Assembly (NCBI GenBank): GCA_018663485.1
Contig: JABJQI010000080.1
Coordinates: forward strand, 1 to 5,401
DNA: 5,401 nt
Direction of reading: 5' to 3'
Source of the DNA: Opitutia bacterium
GTDB lineage: Bacteria > Verrucomicrobiota > Verrucomicrobiia > Opitutales > Coraliomargaritaceae
Shown: piece by piece, positions 1-5,401 of the stretch
Layout of the letters: each line of letters starts with the position of its first letter
Position numbering within the stretch: the first letter of the stretch is position 1
Notes under the pieces: generated by a model
Databases searched by the model: none
Told to the model about the DNA's origin: nothing
What the model saw: the letters and a program-made list of their open reading frames with translations, nothing else
Made by a program: the position numbers and the translations under genes

Positions 1-1
1 C

Positions 2-1108
2 AAAGTCTCCGCCGCGCCTGCATCGTTTAAAACCGGTGCAATCTGGAAGGATGACCAAGGCGTGCACATCAATGCGCATGGCGGGGGTGTGATCTTTCAC
101 GAGGGCACTTACTATTGGTTCGGTGAGCATAAGGTCGCCGGGCATGCCGGCAATCGGGCGCAGGTCGGGGTGCATGTCTATTCGTCGAAGGATCTGACCA
201 ACTGGAAGGACGTGGGGATTGCCCTTGAGGTATCCGATGACCCGGAGAGTGAGATTGTGAAGGGCTGCATTATTGAGCGGCCCAAAGTGATCTATAACGC
301 GAAGACCAAAAAGTTCGTGATGTGGTTTCATCTGGAGTTGAAAGGGCAGGGCTATAATGCGGCCCGTTCCGGTATCGCACTATCGGATACACCAGCGGGG
401 CCTTACACCTTTGTTCGCAGCATTCGTCCCAATGCTGGGCATTGGCCACTCAACGTGACTGAAGCCGAAAAAGACCCCGCATCGATTGAGCGGACCAAAC
501 AAGAAAACGAGGATTTCAGCGGCGGCCCGACTCCGAAGCATGCCACGTTCAATATCCTCGGCTCGCATTTTGAGGGGGGCCAGATGGCGCGCGATATGAA
601 CTTGTTCGTGGATGACGACGGTCAGGCCTATCACATCTATTCCTCCGAGCATAATTCGACGCTGCATATCTCACTGTTGACCGATGATTACCTCGACCAC
701 GCAGGCAGCTATACGCGCAACTTCCCGTTCCGTTGGATGGAAGCGCCTGCGGTCTTTAAGCACGACGGTCAGTATTATCTGATTGCTTCTGGTTGCACGG
801 GTTGGGCCCCCAATGCGGCTCGCTCTGCTGTGGCAGATTCGATTCTTGGCCCATGGAAAGAGCTCGAAAATCCCTGCGTTGGTATTAACCCGCAGAACCA
901 GTTGGGCCCTGAAAAAACATTTGGCGGCCAAAGCACCTGTGTCTTGCCGGTGCAGGGGAAGAAGGATGCTTATATTGCGATGTTTGATATCTGGCGTCCG
1001 GAGGATGCGATCGATGGCCGCTACGTATGGCTGCCAGTTACGTTTAATAATAGCGGCCTACAGGTTGAGTGGCGGGATCGTTGGGACCTTTCTTTCTTTG
1101 ATCGATAA
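2..1108 (+). CDS. GH43 glycoside hydrolase, exo-beta-1,3-galactanase-like (5' partial)
   Basis: Probable exported glycosidase of the five-bladed beta-propeller family GH43. The frame is open from base 2 to the TAA at 1106-1108 (368 visible codons). The GTG at 62 is not a convincing start: the codons before it continue the domain (TGAIWKDDQG leading into HINAHGGG), and the Ser-Ala-Ala at the extreme left suggests the end of a signal peptide, so the true start lies just upstream. Numbering from base 2, the visible family motifs are INAHGGG (23-29), YYWFGE (37-42), IERPKV (91-96), ARDMNLF (196-202), WMEAPAV (245-251) and GGQS (308-311). E247 is the probable general acid and D198 the probable pKa modulator, 49 residues apart. 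No N-terminal Asp base of the usual GH43 kind is visible; Q310 may stand in, as I recall for the fungal galactanase Pc1,3Gal43A. The stretch at about 138-190 looks like an insertion. The GH43 fold is fairly certain; galactan specificity is inferred. Confidence 0.87.
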   Translation, partial: KVSAAPASFKTGAIWKDDQGVHINAHGGGVIFHEGTYYWFGEHKVAGHAGNRAQVGVHVYSSKDLTNWKDVGIALEVSDDPESEIVKGCIIERPKVIYNAKTKKFVMWFHLELKGQGYNAARSGIALSDTPAGPYTFVRSIRPNAGHWPLNVTEAEKDPASIERTKQENEDFSGGPTPKHATFNILGSHFEGGQMARDMNLFVDDDGQAYHIYSSEHNSTLHISLLTDDYLDHAGSYTRNFPFRWMEAPAVFKHDGQYYLIASGCTGWAPNAARSAVADSILGPWKELENPCVGINPQNQLGPEKTFGGQSTCVLPVQGKKDAYIAMFDIWRPEDAIDGRYVWLPVTFNNSGLQVEWRDRWDLSFFDR

Positions 1109-1167
1109 ACCGTAACCCGACGCATGTTCGTTGAATGAAAACTGAGAAAATAAATGGAATTTTGAAT

Positions 1168-3438
1168 ATGAAAACATTGCTGAAAATTACGTTCGTGTTG
1201 TGCCTGGCTGCGCCGGCCTTTGGGCAGTTTGTGGATACATTGCCGCCATTAAAGGATGGTAAAGCTCCGCAAACATTCGCGGAGTTATGGGATGGCTATA
1301 ACCCACGCGAGGAACCCTTGGACGTCGAAATACTGAAAGAGTGGGAAGAGGATGGCGTCGTCATGAAAGTGCTGCGCTATCGGGTCGGTGTCTTTAACGG
1401 AAAAAAAGCGATGATGGCTGCGGTCTATGGTTACCCCAAGGGGGCAACAAACGTGCCCGGTTTGGTGCAGATGCACGGCGGCGGACAATCGGCGAGCTAC
1501 AAGGCGGTGCTGACCAACGCCAAGCGGGGCTATGCGACGCTCTCAATTGCTTGGGCTGGACGGTTACATGCGCCTGATTATCGCGTTCAAGGTGATATCG
1601 TTAAACTCTTTTGGGAAGGCAAGACCGACGATCCTCATTACCGACTCACTACAGATTGGGGTGGGGTGGATGCCTACCACGCACCGTGCCGCTACGAGGG
1701 CAGTGACTATATTCGTAACTCACCGTCCAAGTCGAAGTATACCGCCGACCCGGTGGAATCTCCCCGTAACAGTGGCTGGTTCCTTTGCACCATCGGCTCG
1801 CGCCGGGCCTTAACTTTCCTGGAACAACAGCCTGAAGTGGACGCTGAACGACTGGGTGCGTATGGTCACTCCATGGGCGGCAAACTCACCGTGATGTTGG
1901 CCGGTTCGGATTCCCGTCTCAAGGCAGCTGCACCATCTTGCGGCGGTATCAGTGACTTGGATGTCAATAAAACGCCTCGTCTGATCCTCGATGATGCCAG
2001 CCTGAAAAACATCAGCTGCCCGATTTTCTTTCTCAGCCCCGCCAACGATTTTCATGGGCATATCGAACATCTGCAGGTGGCGTTGGATGAAATCAAAAGT
2101 AAAGACTGGCGCATCACCTGTGCCCCGCATCACCAGCATCAAGACACCAAGGATTACGAAGTCGCTGCTCAGATTTGGTTCGACCAGATCCTAAAGCACA
2201 ACTTTGTGACACCGGAAACGCCGCGCACGAAGCTCAAGCTGCATACCAGAAGCGGGGTGCCCGAAATTAGTATTTTTCCAGACACTACAAGAGAGATCCT
2301 TTCGGTGGACGTATTCGTCACTCGCGAGGCAGCCAAGAAACCCGCCGATCGTTTCTGGCATCATATTCCGGCTAAGAAAGGCAATGGCAAATGGACGGCT
2401 TCGCTAGAGCTTTACGGTGTCGACCAACCGCTCTGGGTGTATGCCAACGTCCGCTATAAATTGGACAAGGAAATCACCGGTGCGGGCTATTACTACGGAG
2501 TCTACACGACCGACAGTTTTGTCCTTTCCTCAAGGATGCACATGATCACTCCGCAAGAGCTGGCAACCAACCGGGTGCGCTCGGTGCTGCAGGCCGAGGG
2601 GCAGATCGAGGACTTTTCGCAGGAGTGGAAGAAAGAATGGTATAATTACAGTAACGATCCAGGAAACTGGAGGATGACGACTCGTAAACTTGGCGACGAT
2701 CTATACCGTGCTCCGGATTTCGCAAAGCTGGCCTTTTCGGTTCGTGCGCAGAGTGCCAACCAACTGTTGCTTAAGATTGATGATCTGAGCGCGGTGGTTG
2801 AGGTCGAAGGAGGCAATGCTTGGCAGCACATCGTGCTCCATTCGATGGACTTTAAGGGCGCCGAAGGCAAAACCCGATTGGATTGGAAGGGGATCAAATC
2901 CTTGATGCTTGGTGATGTGGGCGGCAAGTGGCAGGGCACGGCACCTGAACTGCGCGACATGCGTTGGATTGCTGGAACCAGAGCCGAGCGCGACGCTCGT
3001 CGCACTGTAAAGTTGTTAGATGTGAAACCTGTCGATGGAAAAACCTATCTGGATATCGACCATGCGGAGCCTTTTATCCATGGTTATCAGGCGACAATGA
3101 ATACTTGGTTGGACGGCAAGAGCCCATTGATCAATCAAGGTAAGACCTTCCCGCACGGTCTCACCACTCATGCATATTCTGAAGCCGTTTACTTTCTTGG
3201 AGGCAAATACAAGACCTTCCGGAGCCTTGCACAGGCCGGCCCATCGGCCACCGTGGTCTTTCAGGTATTTGTGGATGACGAGAAAGTCTTCGATAGTGGT
3301 TTGATGACGCGCAACCAATGGAAGCAAATCGATTTGCCGGTCGCCAATGCGATGGAACTCAAACTAGTGGTGACCGACGGCGGCAATGGCATCGGCAGCG
3401 ATCACGCTAGCTGGATTGATGCCCACCTGCAGAACTAA
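1168..3438 (+). CDS. Secreted multidomain alpha/beta hydrolase (acetyl xylan esterase-like) with C-terminal NPCBM domain
   Basis: Probable exported carbohydrate esterase or related serine hydrolase of 756 residues. The ATG at 1168 is preferred because it begins a textbook signal peptide (MKTLLKITFVLCLAAPAFGQ) with a weak GGA at 1156-1158; the in-frame ATG at 1135 would add 11 polar residues and has no ribosome-binding site. Residues about 20-340 form the catalytic alpha/beta hydrolase: oxyanion-hole HGGG from H103, nucleophile elbow GHSMGG with S235, probable acid D294 in PANDFHG, and probable His among H321, H322 and H324. Residues about 350-450 (FWHH, LWVYANVRY) and 475-605 (EWKKEW, DWKGIKSLMLGD, LRDMRW) look like beta-sandwich modules; the second recalls galactose-binding-like folds. 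Residues about 615-756 are a clear NPCBM (novel putative carbohydrate-binding module): HGLTTHAYSE, YFLGGKY, FDSGLMT and TDGGNGIGSDHASW. It starts 59 bp after the GH43 gene, so co-transcription is likely. The ester substrate is unknown; acetyl removal is inferred. Confidence 0.88.
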   Translation: MKTLLKITFVLCLAAPAFGQFVDTLPPLKDGKAPQTFAELWDGYNPREEPLDVEILKEWEEDGVVMKVLRYRVGVFNGKKAMMAAVYGYPKGATNVPGLVQMHGGGQSASYKAVLTNAKRGYATLSIAWAGRLHAPDYRVQGDIVKLFWEGKTDDPHYRLTTDWGGVDAYHAPCRYEGSDYIRNSPSKSKYTADPVESPRNSGWFLCTIGSRRALTFLEQQPEVDAERLGAYGHSMGGKLTVMLAGSDSRLKAAAPSCGGISDLDVNKTPRLILDDASLKNISCPIFFLSPANDFHGHIEHLQVALDEIKSKDWRITCAPHHQHQDTKDYEVAAQIWFDQILKHNFVTPETPRTKLKLHTRSGVPEISIFPDTTREILSVDVFVTREAAKKPADRFWHHIPAKKGNGKWTASLELYGVDQPLWVYANVRYKLDKEITGAGYYYGVYTTDSFVLSSRMHMITPQELATNRVRSVLQAEGQIEDFSQEWKKEWYNYSNDPGNWRMTTRKLGDDLYRAPDFAKLAFSVRAQSANQLLLKIDDLSAVVEVEGGNAWQHIVLHSMDFKGAEGKTRLDWKGIKSLMLGDVGGKWQGTAPELRDMRWIAGTRAERDARRTVKLLDVKPVDGKTYLDIDHAEPFIHGYQATMNTWLDGKSPLINQGKTFPHGLTTHAYSEAVYFLGGKYKTFRSLAQAGPSATVVFQVFVDDEKVFDSGLMTRNQWKQIDLPVANAMELKLVVTDGGNGIGSDHASWIDAHLQN

Positions 3439-3487
3439 GCTGTTGTGAGCTGCTGAAAACAAGAACATACAAGCGGAACTCCTTCGC

Positions 3488-3497
3488 TATAATTTTG
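3488..3497 (+). promoter_or_regulatory. Possible promoter -10/-7 element upstream of the sulfatase gene
   Basis: The 76-bp gap at 3439-3514 contains TATAAT at 3488-3493, an exact sigma-70 -10 consensus. The overlapping stretch 3490-3497 (TAATTTTG) also fits the Bacteroidota-type TAnnTTTG -7 motif. It lies 21 bp before the sulfatase ATG. No matching -35 box is visible: the hexamer at 17-bp spacing (3465-3470) has no resemblance to TTGACA. The gap holds no credible terminator, so this would be an internal promoter within an operon, or a chance match in AT-rich intergenic DNA. Confidence 0.25.
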
Positions 3498-3514
3498 ACC
3501 CAATAAAATATCCG

Positions 3515-4936
3515 ATGAAAACGAAACCTATTAGCTTTTTGATTGCCGCTTTGTTGGCTGTTGTCGCTCACGGCCAGAGCCAGCCCAATATTATTTATAT
3601 TCTCGCCGATGACCTCGGCTATGGCGATTTAGGCTGCTACGGGCAGCAGGTCATTCAAACGCCAAACCTCGATCGCATGGCCGATGAGGGGATTCGTTTT
3701 ACGAACCACTATGCCGGGAGCACTGTATGCGGCCCTTCGCGTAGTTGTCTGCTCGAAGGGAAGCATAGCGGGAACACCTATGTGCGCGGAAACGGTGAGT
3801 TGCAGATGCGCGAAGATCCGCACGATATGATTTTCCCGCAAGCGCTTAAGAAAGCGGGCTATCACACCGCTTTGATCGGAAAGTCTGGGTTGGGCTGCAA
3901 TACCGACGACGCCTCTTTGCTGCATAAGAAAGGCTTTGATTATTTCTTCGGATTCACTTCGCACACGCAGGCACACTGGTATTTCCCCCAGTATCTATGG
4001 CGTAACGATGGGGGCACAGTCACGAAAGTCGAGTATCCCAACAACACGTTGCATGAAGGGGACAATTACAGCAGCGAGCTGGTGATCGATGAGGCGCTTG
4101 CGTATATCGAACAGCAAAAAGAAGGCCCGTTCTTCCTGCATCTCGCCTTTCAGATTCCGCACGCCAGTCTGCGCGCGAAAGAGGAGTGGAAGGCGAAGTA
4201 TCGCCCCATTCTGAATGAGACGCCCTTACCACCGAAAAATAAACACCCGCACTATTCCTACGAGCGTGAGCCAAAGACTACCTTTGCTGCAATGGTTTCG
4301 TATATGGATCACAACATGGGGCTGCTCCTGGCAAAGCTGCACGAGTTGGGAATTGCCGAAAATACCTTGGTAATGTTTGCCAGTGATAACGGCGCGATGG
4401 AAGAAGGTGGGCATATGCGTGCGAGTTTCAATTCCAGCGGGGAACTGCGCGGCGGTAAGCGCGACATGTGGGGTGGCGGCATCCGCACGCCGATGATCGC
4501 GTGGTGGCCTAGCAAGATTCAGCCTGGGCAGGTCACGGATCATGTCTCTGCGTTCTGGGATATTTCTCCGACCGTGCGCGAACTGGCTGGAGCTAAGCCG
4601 CAGGCAGATACCGATGGGATCTCGATGGTGCCTGTGCTATTGGGGCAGGGTGAGCAAGCGACACACGACACTCTGTATTGGGAATTTTTCGAGAGAGGTG
4701 GCAAGCGCGCCATTCTTAAAGGCAAGTGGAAGTTGATTCTTTATAAAACCAACACTGACTTAGACCCGCGGGTCGAACTCTTTGACTTGTCGAAGGATAT
4801 CTCGGAGCAAAACAACGTAGCTGCACAACACCCAGAAGTCGTTTCAGAATTACAACGCTTGATGGAATCTGCTCGCACGCCGGCGGAACACCCGCACTTC
4901 AAGTTGGCTATAGAACGAACGCAGAAAAAGAAATAA
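3515..4936 (+). CDS. Secreted S1-family (type I, formylglycine-dependent) sulfatase
   Basis: Hydrolyses sulfate esters, here probably on a polysaccharide or its oligosaccharides. It has 473 residues, a normal length for an S1 sulfatase, and begins with a signal peptide ending near AHG-Q (residues 18-21), so it acts outside the cytoplasm. Expected active-site elements are in order: metal-binding D32-D33 in LADDLGYGD; C72 (TGC, 3728-3730) in CGPSR, the residue converted to formylglycine; R76; K123 in IGKSGLG; H150/H154 in SHTQAH; H216 in IPHAS; D291-N292 in SDNG; K315 in GGKRDMWGGGIRTP. The C-terminal ELFDLSKDISEQNN segment is also typical. Oddities: the usual Thr of the L-T-G part of the signature is Glu (E81), and the common GKW is GKS. 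The following KHSGNTYVRGN resembles the H-x-G...RGN subgroup of arylsulfatase-A-like enzymes. The maturase is not in the window. No Shine-Dalgarno is visible before the ATG. The subfamily and sulfate position cannot be assigned by eye. Confidence 0.95.
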   Translation: MKTKPISFLIAALLAVVAHGQSQPNIIYILADDLGYGDLGCYGQQVIQTPNLDRMADEGIRFTNHYAGSTVCGPSRSCLLEGKHSGNTYVRGNGELQMREDPHDMIFPQALKKAGYHTALIGKSGLGCNTDDASLLHKKGFDYFFGFTSHTQAHWYFPQYLWRNDGGTVTKVEYPNNTLHEGDNYSSELVIDEALAYIEQQKEGPFFLHLAFQIPHASLRAKEEWKAKYRPILNETPLPPKNKHPHYSYEREPKTTFAAMVSYMDHNMGLLLAKLHELGIAENTLVMFASDNGAMEEGGHMRASFNSSGELRGGKRDMWGGGIRTPMIAWWPSKIQPGQVTDHVSAFWDISPTVRELAGAKPQADTDGISMVPVLLGQGEQATHDTLYWEFFERGGKRAILKGKWKLILYKTNTDLDPRVELFDLSKDISEQNNVAAQHPEVVSELQRLMESARTPAEHPHFKLAIERTQKKK

Positions 4937-4948
4937 TTAACAACGGTT

Positions 4949-4953
4949 GAGGA
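4949..4953 (+). promoter_or_regulatory. Shine-Dalgarno site of the downstream esterase gene
   Basis: GAGGA at 4949-4953 is the only strong ribosome-binding site in the window. Two in-frame ATG codons follow directly at 4957 and 4960. The spacer is 3 nt to the first and 6 nt to the second, so the second is favoured. The site lies 12 bp after the sulfatase stop codon, consistent with translation from a shared mRNA. Confidence 0.6.
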
Positions 4954-4959
4954 AAAATG

Positions 4960-5401
4960 ATGAAAGAACAACTATTGATGGCGGTATTCGCTCTTTGCAT
5001 GGCTGGCACGCTTTGTGCCAAGAATACCAGAGCACCTGATGCGCCCAAGACCTACGAAAACGTCGCTTATGATGTGCATGAACGAACAGTGCTTGATTTC
5101 TGGCAAGCCGAAGGCGAGGGACCGCGTCCGTTGGTCCTTGTGATTCACGGCGGCGGATGGCTCGGGGGCGACAAAAGCCGTTTTTACGGGGCCAAGCATT
5201 ATTTGCAGCATGGCATCTCGGTTGCGGCGATCAGTTATCGTTTGGCCAAAACAGATCCCTTGCCCACGCCGGTTCACGATGCCGCGCGCGCCCTGCAGTT
5301 TCTGCGCTATAACGCCGACGAATGGAATATCGATACAAACAGAGTTATCCTGACTGGGGATAGCGCCGGCGGTTGTAGTTCCTTATGGATCGCTTGTCAT
5401 G
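4960..5401 (+). CDS. Secreted alpha/beta hydrolase, esterase/lipase (HGGGW/GDSAGG) family (3' partial)
   Basis: N-terminal 147 residues of a probable exported carboxylesterase; the frame is still open at the window end. The start at 4960 is chosen over the adjacent ATG at 4957 by spacing from GAGGA; the choice changes one Met only. MKEQLLMAVFALCMAGTLCA is a signal peptide with probable cleavage after LCA. The mature part carries the esterase pattern of the hormone-sensitive-lipase or BD-FAE-like group: YENVAYDVHERTVLDFW near 35-48, oxyanion-hole HGGGW at 63-67, WLGGDKS just after, SYRLA on the next strand, and the nucleophile elbow GDSAGG at 133-138 with S135. The catalytic Asp and His should lie beyond the window. 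The TSLWLAFH-like stretch after the elbow (SSLWIACH) recalls hydrolases I associate with planctomycetes and verrucomicrobia. It starts 23 bp after the sulfatase and is probably co-transcribed with it. It probably removes acyl groups from the same glycan; this is inferred from context. Confidence 0.88.
   Translation, partial: MKEQLLMAVFALCMAGTLCAKNTRAPDAPKTYENVAYDVHERTVLDFWQAEGEGPRPLVLVIHGGGWLGGDKSRFYGAKHYLQHGISVAAISYRLAKTDPLPTPVHDAARALQFLRYNADEWNIDTNRVILTGDSAGGCSSLWIACH

Noticed and set aside
1132..1160. TTGAAT at 1132 and TGGAAT at 1155 with 17-bp spacing as a sigma-70 promoter.
   Set aside because: Each box matches only 4 of 6 positions and the start point would fall on the ATG at 1168; read-through from the GH43 gene is the simpler explanation.
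1135..1167. In-frame ATG at 1135 as the start of the NPCBM hydrolase, giving 767 residues.
   Set aside because: It has no ribosome-binding site and would put 11 polar residues before an otherwise perfect signal peptide starting at ATG 1168. It cannot be fully excluded.
1168..1230. Lipoprotein signal peptide, because of a Cys in the hydrophobic segment.
   Set aside because: The residues before the Cys (FVL) do not fit a lipobox, and a standard cleavage site near AFG-Q follows; the same reasoning applies to the Cys residues in the signal peptide at 4960.
2641..2646. Exact TATAAT inside the hydrolase gene.
   Set aside because: It lies in the middle of a clearly coding stretch (Tyr-Asn codons) with no start downstream, so it is a chance match.
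3437..3455. Possible hairpin or repeat just after the hydrolase stop (AGCT...AGCT).
   Set aside because: The stem is only 4 bp with no following T-run, so it is not a credible terminator; the AGCTGTTG/AGCTGCTG similarity is too short to call a repeat.
380..5277. Minus-strand and alternate-frame open frames of 60-120 codons, for example 1810-2142, 2646-3005 and 4972-5277 on the minus strand.
   Set aside because: They lie opposite or within genes with clear family motifs, show no recognisable domain, and their composition (Arg, Ser, Pro, Cys rich) is typical of shadow frames.

Overview
This window looks like part of a polysaccharide-degradation locus from a marine or otherwise algal-glycan-feeding bacterium, most likely of the Planctomycetota-Verrucomicrobiota group, with Verrucomicrobiota (Opitutae type) my best guess. 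This is inferred from protein style: a sulfatase beside secreted alpha/beta hydrolases, a C-terminal NPCBM domain, a GDSAGG esterase type I associate with these phyla, moderate GC, and no SusC/SusD pair in view. No marker gene fixes the taxon.

Layout: four genes, all on the + strand and tightly packed. (1) Bases 2-1108 hold a glycoside hydrolase family 43 (GH43) enzyme whose 5' end lies outside the window; it resembles the exo-beta-1,3-galactanase branch. (2) Bases 1168-3438 hold a large secreted multidomain alpha/beta hydrolase (acetyl-xylan-esterase or dienelactone-hydrolase-like) with beta-rich middle domains and a C-terminal NPCBM carbohydrate-binding module. (3) Bases 3515-4936 hold a secreted type I (S1) sulfatase with an intact Cys-type formylglycine site but an unusual signature. 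(4) Bases 4960-5401 hold the N-terminal part of a second secreted esterase-type alpha/beta hydrolase, cut by the window end. The gaps are 59, 76 and 23 bp. None contains a convincing terminator, so genes 1-4 may form one transcript, with a possible internal promoter ahead of the sulfatase.

How they may work together: three of the four proteins show export signals, and the truncated GH43 probably has one just upstream. The set combines a glycosidase, two probable ester-cleaving enzymes (one tethered to a sugar-binding module) and a sulfatase. That is the toolkit expected for a decorated, sulfated and possibly acylated galactan-type polysaccharide, with sulfate and acyl groups removed so that the GH43 can trim the chain. 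The substrate is inferred from the gene combination and not shown by sequence. There are no RNA genes, mobile elements, CRISPR arrays or long repeats, and no sign of frameshift or pseudogenisation.
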